64,000 bases of DNA, taken from JAPLKB01 sp964532465. GTDB lineage: Bacteria; Desulfobacterota; Syntrophorhabdia; Syntrophorhabdales; Syntrophorhabdaceae. The notes under the pieces were generated by a model. That model searched no databases, was not told where the DNA came from, and worked only from the letters and a program-made list of their open reading frames with translations. Below, piece by piece: positions 40,835 to 50,429 of the stretch (its first letter is position 1; the number at the start of each line of letters is the position of its first letter). The position numbers and the translations under genes are program-made. The stretch is taken from contig CAZHHX010000002.1 in the NCBI GenBank assembly GCA_964532465.1, positions 62,001 to 126,000 of the forward strand. Direction: 5' to 3'.

Positions 40835-42751
40835 TTAATTTATTTTTTCGCCGCCGAAGAGCTCAACTATTTTCCTTACCAGAGCAGGCAGTGACGGATC
40901 GCGGGCGCCCATGACAAGGACACAATCGCCCGATCCCGCAACGGCTTTCAGTTCAGTCAGCAAATCTTTGCGGCCGCTTATTGCCTGTGCGTTGAACGAT
41001 ATTTGACCGAGACCGTCTATGATATCTTCAGAGGAAATATTTTTTTGCGCAGTGCCTCCCGCATAATAGATGGGCAAAAGATATAGGGAGTCATTCCGCT
41101 GAAAGACAGTTCGAAAGGTTGCAATGTATTCATCTTTGAGAAATCGCGTGGGACCGAATCCATGTGGTTGATACACGGCAATAATCCGCTGGGAAAGGCC
41201 CCTTGCGGCGCTTACGGCAGCGGCTATCTTTGCCGGATTATGGGCAAAATCATCGACTACATACACACCCTGTTCTGTCTTAGTTACAGCAAAACGCCGG
41301 GCCACACCTTCAAAACCTCTTACCGCGTCGGCAAGAACCGGGCCTTCACAGCCGAAATGTTCACAGATGCAAAGAGCTGCCCGCAGATTTTCAAGATTGT
41401 GGTTTCCCGGAAGAGGTAAATGATACTCGATGCCATTGCGAAAAAGCTTGACCGAGGTGGGCATGGGCACTTCATAATCCGGTCGCCATGAAGCCTTATT
41501 GTTCCGGCCGAACCTCACTGTTGCGGGAATAGAGGCAAGGATGGGATCATGAGAATTCGAAGCAGTCCAGGCAGATTTTGAAATAAGGGTTTCAAAAAGC
41601 CCTTTTATTTCCTCAATGCTTTTGTGGTCTTTAGAAATATTAAGAATAACCGCTGCCTCCGGAGAATACTTGATAAGCGTTCCGTCACTCTCATCAGCCT
41701 CTACAACAAGAAGATCAGAGCCGCCGCTCCAGGCATTGCCGATGAGTCCCTGTTTTTCAAGTCTTATCAGGGGGGCGCCGCTTATAAGAGAGGGCGATTT
41801 GCCGCAGGCAGTGAGGAACTCAAATATCATTGACGTAACTGTAGATTTGCCGCTTGTTCCAGCCACTGCAATCGTTTTTTTTGACGCGATTATCGCGGCA
41901 AGCAGATCGGATCGGTGAGCAATGGGAAGATTGCAGGCACGGGCAGCAGCAATATCGGGATTCGATTCTTCAATAGCCGTTGATATGCATATGATATCTG
42001 TATCAACGCTGACGCCTGAACCATCCTGGTTGACAATATCACATCCCAGTCCCTCAAGTGATTGCCGGATAGGGGCAGTATCCTCGCTGTTGAGCAAACG
42101 GTCGGAACCGGAGACCTCAATCCCCTGAAAGCGCAGATATTGCGCAATGGCGCTCATGCCGGTGCCGAAAATACCGGTAAAATGGACACTCCGGCACTGT
42201 CTGTTGTTAATTATTAACGGCAAGGGGTCAATGGAAACAATCATGCCTTTGCTTGCAAGGTCAAAGAGACGGATGATATCGTTATTCCGCAAGGCTATAC
42301 ATCCGTGAGACAATGGGGTGCCTACCAGATCCTCTTGGTTGGTACCGTGGATATAAATGCAGCGTTCACAGGAATCCACCCCATCGCCTTTATTGATTCC
42401 CTCTTCCAGACCTTCCAGCCGGAGAATCCGGGTCAATATCAGATTATCTTCAATAAAATTCCCGTCCCAGTCAACTCCCGTGTCTTTGCGTTCTTTAAAA
42501 ACACGTCCAACAGGAGCGCCTGCACCGATTTTCTCAATTACTCGATGGACTCCGAGCGGTGTTTTGAGGGAGTTTTCCCTGATGCCGTTGCCGAATCGTG
42601 AGGTAGATGATTCAAACTGCTCAATGATAGTGTCCTTTTTGCAGACAAAGAGCTTTTGGGCCTCAATTGACTGGACCAGGAAAAGCTCTTCCGGGCTCAA
42701 TAAGAAGTTGCATAATTTTTTATAAATACGATTTAATTGAGTGGTTTCCAT
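40835..42751 (-). CDS. Fusion of L,D-transpeptidase (YkuD) and MurC/Mpl-type muramyl ligase
   Basis: The 638-residue protein joins two cell-wall domains. Residues 1-180 form a YkuD L,D-transpeptidase with H135 (YIHGTNQ) and the catalytic S-H-G-C151 motif (PLSHGCIAL). From about residue 187 a Mur ligase follows: VHFTGIFGTGMSAIA (UDP site), ATP loop VAGTSGKSTVTSM, EADESDGTLIKY, NISKDH, and VVDDFAHNP near 490. MurC adds L-Ala to UDP-MurNAc; Mpl adds the recycled tripeptide. The P-loop GTSGKST differs from the usual GTHGKTT. There is no signal peptide, so both domains would be cytoplasmic, which is unusual for an L,D-transpeptidase. A recycling role is possible. Confidence 0.85.
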   Translation of the reverse strand: METTQLNRIYKKLCNFLLSPEELFLVQSIEAQKLFVCKKDTIIEQFESSTSRFGNGIRENSLKTPLGVHRVIEKIGAGAPVGRVFKERKDTGVDWDGNFIEDNLILTRILRLEGLEEGINKGDGVDSCERCIYIHGTNQEDLVGTPLSHGCIALRNNDIIRLFDLASKGMIVSIDPLPLIINNRQCRSVHFTGIFGTGMSAIAQYLRFQGIEVSGSDRLLNSEDTAPIRQSLEGLGCDIVNQDGSGVSVDTDIICISTAIEESNPDIAAARACNLPIAHRSDLLAAIIASKKTIAVAGTSGKSTVTSMIFEFLTACGKSPSLISGAPLIRLEKQGLIGNAWSGGSDLLVVEADESDGTLIKYSPEAAVILNISKDHKSIEEIKGLFETLISKSAWTASNSHDPILASIPATVRFGRNNKASWRPDYEVPMPTSVKLFRNGIEYHLPLPGNHNLENLRAALCICEHFGCEGPVLADAVRGFEGVARRFAVTKTEQGVYVVDDFAHNPAKIAAAVSAARGLSQRIIAVYQPHGFGPTRFLKDEYIATFRTVFQRNDSLYLLPIYYAGGTAQKNISSEDIIDGLGQISFNAQAISGRKDLLTELKAVAGSGDCVLVMGARDPSLPALVRKIVELFGGEKIN

Positions 42752-43010
42752 ACGTTATCTTTATCAAACAAGGCAATTCTTACAGTCCGTATCTTATGTC
42801 ATATTCAATTACCACTTATGCTTTCCGGATTTCAAGAGGAACTTCAAACCGGAGAACTCATGGAATAAAATATTCTTGTCAAAACATTTTGAAGCATGTA
42901 AAATTGTACTCATAATTACACACAAACAGACCGTGGAGAAGACCGTGTGACGTCCGTTGCGCTTGGACGTAACTGCCTTTACGTCCCACTTCCTACTAAT
43001 TGATATTGTC
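42752..43010. other. Intergenic segment before the defence island
   Basis: No supported gene is seen. A 137-codon minus-strand frame (42809-43222) crosses the 49-base repeat and an AT-rich stretch and is probably spurious. Confidence 0.4.
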
Positions 43011-43059
43011 AATATTACTCCGGCAACTATAAATACCAATACTGTCATTCCCGCGAAAG
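43011..43059 (+). repeat. 49-bp direct repeat, copy 1
   Basis: The segment beginning AATATTACTCCGGCAACTAT and ending CCCGCGAAAG is identical over 49 bases to 43564-43612. This copy ends in the middle of the ATTCCC-type palindrome that is complete in copy 2. Confidence 0.9.
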
Positions 43060-43079
43060 AGTACAACTTGGACGGGGCA

Positions 43080-43537
43080 ATGAATGAACTGGTGAATATC
43101 ATGAGGAGGCCTGAATCAGTACCGTATGAAATTGCAGAAACAGTTTCTGCAATTGCTAAAATCTCAGGTAAGACTTCAAAAACACTACATAATTTACTTT
43201 CACTTTTAAAATTGGTTCCCAAAATTCAGGGGGCCTGCCCTCGGGTGCTGTAGCCGGGGGCCTGCCCTCGGGTGCTGTAGCCGGGGGCCTGCCCTCGGGT
43301 GCTGTAGCCGGGGGAAAATCAGCAGATCAGAAACCCATTCCCATGAAAATAAAAGTTGCAAGCATAGAGGCCGTAAAATCATACTTTGAGAAAAAAGCAA
43401 ATCTATACGCGAAATCAGACCTTCAGACACTTCTTGATGAACTTAGAGTTTTTACCTCATTGATAGAGCGGCAGGTTGAGAATGCCCCGGAAACTGTACC
43501 AATAAAACCGGTTAAGAGACCGCCCGTTGGTGTATGA
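43080..43537 (+). pseudogene. Broken ORF interrupted by a 27-bp tandem repeat
   Basis: From ATG 43080 (MNELVNIMRRPESVPYEIAE...) one frame runs to the tandem repeat and stops at the first TAG inside it. A different frame reads through the repeat as three GGLPSGAVA units and continues ...ADQKPIPMKIKVASIEAVK to a stop at 43535-43537. The two parts look like one former gene with a frameshift near 43200-43228. No family is recognised. The whole lies between the two copies of the 49-base direct repeat. Confidence 0.35.
43229..43309 (+). repeat. 27-bp tandem repeat, three copies
   Basis: The unit GGGGGCCTGCCCTCGGGTGC + TGTAGCC (27 bases) is present three times without change at 43229-43255, 43256-43282 and 43283-43309, plus a trailing GGGGG. 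The length is a multiple of three, so it adds nine residues per unit. It is much more GC-rich than its surroundings. Confidence 0.95.
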
Positions 43538-43563
43538 GGACACGAAATATACCATAAAAGTAA

Positions 43564-43659
<96 letters not shown>

Positions 43660-43912
43660 ACCCTTGACATGTTTAATTGCCGGATTAATAATAATATCCT
43701 TGTATTAATTTGTCCCTGATCGCTGCAATCATGTTTAATGGTTGTATTTTAGGTTCTTAAGGGGTAGAATTTTTGCATACAAGGTAAAGGGGCGGTTGAA
43801 ATTTCGAATCATGAATTAAAAATTGAAAATTCAGAACAGCCCGGAATAGGCAGCTTTTTTGTAAAAAGTTCTTTTCCTGCTTTTCCCTGTCTGCATTGGT
43901 TTTACGAAGATT

Positions 43913-44107
43913 TTGGATGCCGCTGACACAGTGTCAACAAAAGTTTATGAGTGGAAAAGTGTTAATTGTGGACTATTGCCTGTAGATGTTTTGAGAAAGA
44001 TGAAAGGGATATGTATGATTGTAAAGCTTGATTTAACTCGACTCATCCCAAAGCCGGTGTTTTCACTAACAGGTTTTATGAAAAAAAATAGTGCTTCAAA
44101 AATATGA
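43913..44107 (+). CDS. Possible small ORF coupled to hsdR
   Basis: A 64-codon frame from TTG 43913 ends with TGA overlapping the hsdR ATG (ATGA at 44104-44107). hsdR has no clear ribosome-binding site of its own, so coupled translation is possible. No family is recognised and there is no good start signal for this ORF; it may be spurious. Confidence 0.2.
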   Translation: MDAADTVSTKVYEWKSVNCGLLPVDVLRKMKGICMIVKLDLTRLIPKPVFSLTGFMKKNSASKI

Positions 44108-46512
44108 CGACAAAAAAATCACTCTCAGAACGGGATATTATTACTCAATTCATTATACCTGCCCTTGATAAATCAGGTTGGTCCATTGAAAAACAGGTCC
44201 GCGAAGAGGTATTTTTTACAAACGGCAGAGTCTTTGTTAAAGGCAATAAAACAGCCCGCGGCGAACGTAAGCGGGCCGACATCATTCTTTACCACAAACC
44301 CAATATCCCCATTGCTATTATTGAAGTTAAGGATAATAACCACACCGTCGGGGCCGGTTTACAGCAAGCTCTCGGCTATGCGGAGATTCTCGATATTCCC
44401 GTTGCCTTCAGCTCAAACGGTGATGGTTTTGTTGAGCATGACCGTTCCGGTTATTCCCCTTTAATAGAAAAGAATCTAAACCTCGATGCCTTTCCAACAC
44501 CTGATGAAATATGGGAAAAGTACAAGAAATATAAGGGGATTACATCAGAAGCAGTAGAAACCATTGCTGCCCATGATTATTATTTTGACGGTTCCGGAAG
44601 AGCACCGCGATACTATCAATCAATCGCCATTAACAGGACTGTGGAGGCAATCGCAAAAGGACAAAACAGGGTTTTGATTGTCATGGCAACGGGCACCGGC
44701 AAAACCTATGCGGCGTTTCAGATCATATACCGGCTATGGAAGAGCGGAACAAAAAAGCGGATATTATTCCTTGCTGATAGAAATGTCCTTATTAACCAGA
44801 CAAAACGGGGTGATTTCAAACATTTCAAGGACCGGATGACGGTAATCCGCAGGAAGAAGATTGATAAGGCCTTTGAAATCTACCTTGCCCTCTATCAGGG
44901 CCTGACCAATTACAATAACGACAAAGACGCTTATAAGGAATTCAGTCCCGATTTCTTTGATCTCATAGTCGTTGATGAGTGCCACCGGGGGAGCGCTGCG
45001 GCAGACAGCGCATGGCGCGAAATTCTTGATTACTTTACTAAAGCTACGCATGTCGGTCTCACAGCCACGCCGAAGGAAACAAAAGACGTTTCCAACATCG
45101 AGTACTTCGGCGAACCGATTTACACATATTCCCTTAAACAGGGCATTGAAGACGGGTTTCTTGCGCCCTACAAAGTAATCCGGGTCGGCATTAATGTTGA
45201 TCTCGAAGGCTGGCGGCCTGACGCGGGAAAGCAGGATAGGGAAGGAAACCTCGTCGAGGACAGAATCTACAACGCAAAAGATTACGATCACAACCTTGTC
45301 ATTGATGAGCGGACAAAACTGGTTGCCCGCCGGGTTTCGGAGTTTTTGAAAAAGACTAATCCCTTTGATAAAACCATTGTTTTCTGTGTTGATATTGAAC
45401 ATGCCGAGCGTATGCGGCAGGCGCTTTGCAATGAAAATCCTGATGAAGTAATAAAGTCGCATAAATACGTCATGCGCATTACAGGCGATGAGGAGGAAGG
45501 CAAAAGGGAACTTGATAACTTTATCAATCCCGAAGAAGTCTATCCGGTCATTGCCACAACATCAAAATTAATGACTACAGGCGTGGACGCACAGACCTGC
45601 AAGCTTATTGTCCTTGACTCAAACATTGCCTCGATGACGGAATTCAAACAGATTATCGGTCGCGGCACCCGTATCAACGAAGAATACGGAAAAACCTTTT
45701 TCACGATTATGGATTTCCGCAACATAACAGATCTTTTTGCCGACCCCGCCTTTGACGGCGACCCTGTTATGATTAAGGAAGTGATGGGCAACAGAGAACT
45801 TACCGAAGATGATATTCATCCTGAAGAAGATGAAGCAGTCATTGATCCTGAAACAGGCCGGCCGGTTGATTTTGAAGATAAGGATATCGAATACCCCGCA
45901 GGCGGAACAACGATAATTGACGGCGGCGACATCATTGCCGAACTCGGCAGCAAGGTTTATGTGGCCGGCATTGATGTATCCATCCTTAATGAGCGTGTCC
46001 AGCATCTTGACTCAGAGGGCAGGCTCATCACCCAGAGTCTGAAGGAATACACAAAAAAAGGGTTGTTGAAGGAATTCAGAAGTCTCGATGATTTCCTCTC
46101 AAAATGGAACCGGGCGGAAAAGAAAAAATCAATCATAGAAGAATTGGATGCACACGGGGTCATCCTGGAAAATCTTAAAGAAGAGGTGAAAAAAGACCTC
46201 GATATCTTTGATCTTATCTGTCATGTGGCATGGGGCAAGCCTGCGCTTACCCGCAGAGAAAGGGTGGAAGCAGTGAAGAAGCGCAACTACTTTACGAAAT
46301 ACGGAGAGAAGGCACGTATGGTGCTTGCTGCTCTTCTGGATAAATATGCCAGTGAAGGCATTGAGAATATTGAAGAATTGGCTGTTCTCAAGATCGATCC
46401 TTTTATAGGTATGGGCACCCCTTCGGAAATCATCGGCTTTTTCGGCAGTAAGGAAAAATATTTAAAGGCACTTAAGGAACTTGAAGAGGAAATCTACAGG
46501 ATGGCGGCATAA
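44104..46512 (+). CDS. hsdR: Type I restriction enzyme, R subunit
   Basis: The 802-residue protein has an N-terminal PD-(D/E)xK nuclease (ADIILYHKPN, then IIEVKDN near residues 60-80) and a superfamily II helicase core. Walker A is MATGTGKTYAA, Walker B VVDECHRGSA, and motif VI region QIIGRGTRINEEYGKTFF. The C-terminal domain is of the EcoEI type. It moves DNA with ATP and cuts far from the recognition site when the site is unmethylated. hsdM follows directly at the stop codon, so the operon order is R-M-S. Confidence 0.95.
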   Translation: MTTKKSLSERDIITQFIIPALDKSGWSIEKQVREEVFFTNGRVFVKGNKTARGERKRADIILYHKPNIPIAIIEVKDNNHTVGAGLQQALGYAEILDIPVAFSSNGDGFVEHDRSGYSPLIEKNLNLDAFPTPDEIWEKYKKYKGITSEAVETIAAHDYYFDGSGRAPRYYQSIAINRTVEAIAKGQNRVLIVMATGTGKTYAAFQIIYRLWKSGTKKRILFLADRNVLINQTKRGDFKHFKDRMTVIRRKKIDKAFEIYLALYQGLTNYNNDKDAYKEFSPDFFDLIVVDECHRGSAAADSAWREILDYFTKATHVGLTATPKETKDVSNIEYFGEPIYTYSLKQGIEDGFLAPYKVIRVGINVDLEGWRPDAGKQDREGNLVEDRIYNAKDYDHNLVIDERTKLVARRVSEFLKKTNPFDKTIVFCVDIEHAERMRQALCNENPDEVIKSHKYVMRITGDEEEGKRELDNFINPEEVYPVIATTSKLMTTGVDAQTCKLIVLDSNIASMTEFKQIIGRGTRINEEYGKTFFTIMDFRNITDLFADPAFDGDPVMIKEVMGNRELTEDDIHPEEDEAVIDPETGRPVDFEDKDIEYPAGGTTIIDGGDIIAELGSKVYVAGIDVSILNERVQHLDSEGRLITQSLKEYTKKGLLKEFRSLDDFLSKWNRAEKKKSIIEELDAHGVILENLKEEVKKDLDIFDLICHVAWGKPALTRRERVEAVKKRNYFTKYGEKARMVLAALLDKYASEGIENIEELAVLKIDPFIGMGTPSEIIGFFGSKEKYLKALKELEEEIYRMAA

Positions 46513-47946
46513 ATGAGGAACATGGGAAGCATCATCAAGACATTACAGAACATCATGCGCAAAGACCAGGGCGTATCCGGCGATGCCCAGCGGGTTGAAC
46601 AATTAGGCTGGATGATTACCCTGAAAATCATTGACGACAAGGACAAGGAACTTGAACTCATTAAGGACAAACACGAATCTCCCATACCGTCATGGCTGCG
46701 CTGGAGGACCTGGGCAGCAGATTCTGAAGGAATAACCGGTGAAGAACTTAAGGATTTTGTTGACAACACGCTCTTTCCGAAACTGAAAAATCTCGATGTG
46801 AGCAACGGCAGCAAAAGAGCGCTTCTGATCCGGGAGATATTTGACGGCACGAATAACTACATGAAAAACGGCACCATCATCCGGCAGGTGCTCAACAAGC
46901 TCAATGAAATCGACTTCAACAAATCCGAAGACAGGCACCTTTTCGGCGATATATACGAAACCATATTGCGGGACCTGCAAAACGCGGGAAACTACGGCGA
47001 GTTTTACACGCCAAGGGCGCTTACCGAGTTCATGACCGAAATCATTAATCCAAGACTGGGCGAAAGAGTCCTTGATCCGGCCTGCGGGACCGGAGGGTTT
47101 TTAACAAGCGCCATCGAGAATATCCGCAAACAGGATGTCAAAAGCGTTGACGACCTGAAAGCGCTTGAAGCGACTATTCACGGCATGGAATTAAAGCCGC
47201 TCCCCTTCATGCTTGCAGTGACAAACCTTATCCTCCACGATATTGAAATCCCCAATGTGGATTATACGGACAGCCTGAACCGGGAATATACGAGCATCGG
47301 CGCAAAAGACCGCGTTGATGTAATCCTTGCGAATCCGCCCTTCGGCGCATCGGTAACAGACGGAGTGGAAACAAATTTCCCCCAGAATTACCGCACCACA
47401 GAAAGCGCTGACCTGTTCCTTGTGCTTATGATCCGGTATCTCAAGGAAGGCGGTAGGACAGCAATAGTTTTGCCTGACGGATCATTTACCGGCGACGGCG
47501 TAAAACAGCGGATACGGCAGCATTTCCTTGAAGCCTGCAACCTCCACACGATTGTCAGACTTCCCAACTCCGTGTTCCAGCCTTATGCCAGCGTTGCCAC
47601 AAACCTGCTCTTTTTCACAAAAGGTGAGCCCACAAAGGAAATCTGGTACTGGGAACACAAACTGCCCGAAGGGGTAAAAGCATACTCCAAAACCAAACCC
47701 ATTCAAAAATCCGAGTTTGAAAACCTGAAAAAGTGGTGGAAGAAAAGAAAGGAAAACGAACAGGCATGGAAGGTGCCGATTGAAACCATTGCCGCAAACG
47801 GCTTCAGCCTCGATATCAAAAATCCCCACGTTGCCGAAGTTGAACACCAGTATTCAAGTGCAGAACTATTGAATATGCTCCATGATTCCTTCAGGAATAG
47901 CGACGAATTGCTTGAGAAGTTGAAGAGGGAATTTGGGAATGAGTAA
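46513..47946 (+). CDS. hsdM: Type I restriction-modification methyltransferase subunit
   Basis: The 477-residue N6-adenine methyltransferase has an N-terminal helical HsdM_N domain (residues 1-130), the SAM motif LDPACGTGGFLTSA and the catalytic NPPF (VILANPPFGAS). It methylates the recognition site guided by HsdS. It starts at the base after the hsdR stop codon and overlaps hsdS by eight bases. Confidence 0.96.
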   Translation: MRNMGSIIKTLQNIMRKDQGVSGDAQRVEQLGWMITLKIIDDKDKELELIKDKHESPIPSWLRWRTWAADSEGITGEELKDFVDNTLFPKLKNLDVSNGSKRALLIREIFDGTNNYMKNGTIIRQVLNKLNEIDFNKSEDRHLFGDIYETILRDLQNAGNYGEFYTPRALTEFMTEIINPRLGERVLDPACGTGGFLTSAIENIRKQDVKSVDDLKALEATIHGMELKPLPFMLAVTNLILHDIEIPNVDYTDSLNREYTSIGAKDRVDVILANPPFGASVTDGVETNFPQNYRTTESADLFLVLMIRYLKEGGRTAIVLPDGSFTGDGVKQRIRQHFLEACNLHTIVRLPNSVFQPYASVATNLLFFTKGEPTKEIWYWEHKLPEGVKAYSKTKPIQKSEFENLKKWWKKRKENEQAWKVPIETIAANGFSLDIKNPHVAEVEHQYSSAELLNMLHDSFRNSDELLEKLKREFGNE

Positions 47947-49321
47947 GTGGCAAAAAGTACGGTTGAAAGAAGTCTTAAAGCACCGCAAGGGCACAATACT
48001 TATTTCAGATAATGCCGAGTATAAACTTTGCAGGGTACAGCTTCACCGTAGAGGTGTCCTGTTGCGCGGAAAACAATTTGGATATGAAATCAAAACCAAA
48101 AAACAACAGGTCTGTCGTACTGGTGATCTTGTTGTCGCTGAGATGGATGCAAAGTTCGGTGGATATGGATTCATTCCAAAAGAGTTGGAAGGCGCTATTG
48201 TGAGTAGCCATTACTACCTTTACGAACTTGACAGGAACAAAATTGCTCAGGGATACTTTCAAACCCTTATTAATACCGACTATATACAAAACCAGATTGA
48301 GGCAAAAGGAAGCACAAACTACTCTTCTATACGGGCATGGGAATTTTTAGAATATGAAATACCTCTACCAGACCTTGATCAACAAACGAGAATTTCAGAA
48401 CAATTTTTTAAATACTTGAGTTTTAAAGACTCTTTAAATTCAGAACATGAAAAACAATCAGGGTACCTGATTCGCCTACGCCAAGCCATCCTTCAGGAGG
48501 CTATCGAAGGTAAACTCACCGTCGATTGGCGCATAGAAAACCCTGTCCATAAAGGCGATCCCAACACAGCCGCCGCCGCTTTGCTGCAAAAAATCAAGGC
48601 GGAAAAGCAGAAACTCATCGCCGAAGGCAAGATAAAGAAAGAAAAACCCCTTGCGCCCATAAAACCGGAAGAAATGCCGTTTGGATTGCCGGAGGGGTGG
48701 GTGTGGTGTAGGATTGACTACTTGGTACCGTCGTTGCACCGAGATCTAAGGACAGGGCCTTTTGGTTCATCGTTGCACAAGAGCGATCACAGACAGTCAG
48801 GAGTACCAGTATTGGGTATAGAGAGTATTGGCAAAAATGGAGTTTACACAGGCATAAATAAGATTTATGTCGACGAGAAAAAGGCTGCCGATCTATCCTC
48901 ATTTGAGGTTAAGAATGGAGATATTATTATCTCTCGTTCTGGTACCGTTGGAGAGCTGTGTCGGCTACCTGATGAATTTGAATATGGACTAATATCTACC
49001 AATTTAATGAAAATCTCTTTAAATAAAACAATAATACTTCCCACCTTTTTTTGTTTGTTGTTTAAGGGTGCCAAATCTATTGAGCAACAGCTTTTTACTC
49101 TATGTTCTGGAACAAGTAGGCTATTCTTGACTCAATCTATCTTGTCCAAACTATCCTTCCCCCTCCCACCCCTCGCCGAGCAAACCGCCATTGTCAATCG
49201 TGTTGACCGGCTTCTTGCTATGGTGGATGAACTGGAAAAACAGGTGTCTGAGCGTAAGGTGCAGGCGGAAGAGCTGATGCAGGTGGTGCTTCGTGAGGCA
49301 TTCGAGGGGAAATCAGGTTGA
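47939..49321 (+). CDS. hsdS: Type I restriction-modification specificity subunit
   Basis: The 460-residue protein has two target recognition domains (about residues 1-165 and 235-410). Each is followed by a helical spacer (LRQAILQEAIEGKL and LEKQVSERKVQAEELMQVVL). EIPLPDLDQQTRISE and FPLPPLAEQTAIVNR are the paired conserved ends of the two domains. ATG 47939 is chosen; a TTG at 47933 adds two residues. The second domain is more AT-rich than hsdR and hsdM, as is usual for exchanged recognition domains. The target sequence cannot be predicted. Confidence 0.93.
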   Translation: MSKWQKVRLKEVLKHRKGTILISDNAEYKLCRVQLHRRGVLLRGKQFGYEIKTKKQQVCRTGDLVVAEMDAKFGGYGFIPKELEGAIVSSHYYLYELDRNKIAQGYFQTLINTDYIQNQIEAKGSTNYSSIRAWEFLEYEIPLPDLDQQTRISEQFFKYLSFKDSLNSEHEKQSGYLIRLRQAILQEAIEGKLTVDWRIENPVHKGDPNTAAAALLQKIKAEKQKLIAEGKIKKEKPLAPIKPEEMPFGLPEGWVWCRIDYLVPSLHRDLRTGPFGSSLHKSDHRQSGVPVLGIESIGKNGVYTGINKIYVDEKKAADLSSFEVKNGDIIISRSGTVGELCRLPDEFEYGLISTNLMKISLNKTIILPTFFCLLFKGAKSIEQQLFTLCSGTSRLFLTQSILSKLSFPLPPLAEQTAIVNRVDRLLAMVDELEKQVSERKVQAEELMQVVLREAFEGKSG

Positions 49322-49390
49322 CGGGGAAGAGCAGTTTTCGAGAAATTTTGCGGTATATGTGATAGAATTATACATCATTGGAGGTGAAAG

Positions 49391-49846
49391 ATCGAGAAGG
49401 AAACCATATACCTTGATACTTCTATAATCAGCGCATATTATGATAAGCGATCAAAGGACAGACAAGAAGCAACAAAGAAGTTTTGGAACGAAATCCTGGT
49501 AAGCTACAGAATATGCATATCTGAAATCACCATTCAGGAACTTTCAAATACAAAGGATGAGCTTTTAAAAGTCAATCTGCTTGATATGACAAAAACATTT
49601 AAAGTATTAAAGTTAAATAAGAAAACTGAGAACCTTGCAAGATTGTACATTGAACATGGAATTTTTCCTGAAAAATATTTTGATGATGCCCTTCATGTGG
49701 CAGTAGCGTCATATTATAAAGTACCGTATCTCGTATCCTGGAATTTTACACATCTGGTAAAAGTGAAGACAAGACGAATGGTAAATTCGATAAACACACT
49801 GGCAGGATTTGGAATAATAGAGATTATTTCTCCCCAGGAATTATAA
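49391..49846 (+). CDS. PIN-domain toxin with apparent ATC start codon
   Basis: The frame reads IEKETIYLDTSIISAYYD..., with acidic residues in YLDTSIISA, ISEITIQEL, FDDALHVAVA and later SWNFTHLVK, the pattern of PIN ribonucleases. GGAGG (49380-49384) ends six bases before an ATC that sits exactly where family members have ATG (MEKxTIYLDTS). No ATG, GTG or TTG is in frame before it; the first in-frame ATG is at 49588, inside the domain, which would destroy it. So either ATC is used as a rare start or the toxin has lost its start codon. It is followed by a small gene that may be its antitoxin. Confidence 0.7.
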   Translation: MEKETIYLDTSIISAYYDKRSKDRQEATKKFWNEILVSYRICISEITIQELSNTKDELLKVNLLDMTKTFKVLKLNKKTENLARLYIEHGIFPEKYFDDALHVAVASYYKVPYLVSWNFTHLVKVKTRRMVNSINTLAGFGIIEIISPQEL

Positions 49847-49855
49847 GGAGGGGCA

Positions 49856-50074
49856 ATGGAAACACTAAAATATTTTGATTATCAGAAAGTCGCGGGAGAA
49901 ATGGGAATACCGGACGTTCTTATGAAACAGATAGAAAAGGAGATTAAAAAAGAATTTCCCAATGATAGGATGATGTATGAACTCCATGTACTCAGGGCTT
50001 TGAGAAGCAAATACTGGCTAAAAAAACAGAAACCGGCAAAATCAACGACGAAAAAAACAGGGAAACCGCAATAA
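49856..50074 (+). CDS. Small protein paired with the PIN toxin (possible antitoxin)
   Basis: The 72-residue protein (METLKYFDYQKVAGEMGIPD...) is rich in charged helices, with DRMMYELHVLRALRSKYW and a Lys/Thr-rich tail. AAGGAGGGG precedes the ATG. It starts nine bases after the PIN gene. No DNA-binding fold is evident. Its pairing with a PIN gene suggests an antitoxin, by position only. Confidence 0.5.
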   Translation: METLKYFDYQKVAGEMGIPDVLMKQIEKEIKKEFPNDRMMYELHVLRALRSKYWLKKQKPAKSTTKKTGKPQ

Positions 50075-50110
50075 ACCGCCACAATCAAAACCTTGATAAA
50101 ATTCCTTTGA

Positions 50111-50146
50111 GAAGGGAATACAGGGACGGAAGGGAATACAGGGACA
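50111..50146 (+). repeat. 18-bp tandem duplication
   Basis: GAAGGGAATACAGGGACG (50111-50128) is repeated as GAAGGGAATACAGGGACA (50129-50146). The rest of the gap 50075-50429 shows no gene. Confidence 0.9.
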
Positions 50147-50364
50147 TCCTTCAATATTTCAAAAACTTTAAGGAAACAATATAGAGAGACGGCCATAAAA
50201 AAGATGCATGACACTCCAGCGATGAAGTACCCTGCGGCAATGGCAGGACAAGACCGTGCTGACTTTCTCAGAGCAAACTCCGGGGTATTGCCCCGGGGGC
50301 AATACGAATAATGAGCACAATATAAGGAAAGGCATTGTTCCGGCGTACCTTATGTGTGTCGCAG

Positions 50365-50393
50365 TTGCAATTCACTCCTACAGGTGCTATAGT
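50365..50393 (+). promoter_or_regulatory. Promoter of the second toxin-antitoxin operon
   Basis: A -35 TTGCAA (50365-50370) and a -10 TATAGT (50388-50393) are 17 bases apart, 37 bases before the antitoxin start. TTAAAC...GACTAATTTAA forms a loose inverted repeat after the -10. Confidence 0.5.
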
Positions 50394-50429
50394 TAAACCA
50401 GTTAATAGACTAATTTAAAGGAGCTGTTC

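Noticed and set aside
42809..43222. 137-codon minus-strand ORF
   Set aside because: It crosses the 49-bp direct repeat and an AT-rich gap, shows no domain and has no ribosome-binding site.
43229..43314. Short regular repeats as a possible CRISPR array
   Set aside because: The repeats are directly adjacent without spacers and no cas genes are present anywhere in the window.
44764..45462. 232-codon minus-strand ORF inside hsdR
   Set aside because: It is antisense to the conserved helicase core and lacks translation signals.
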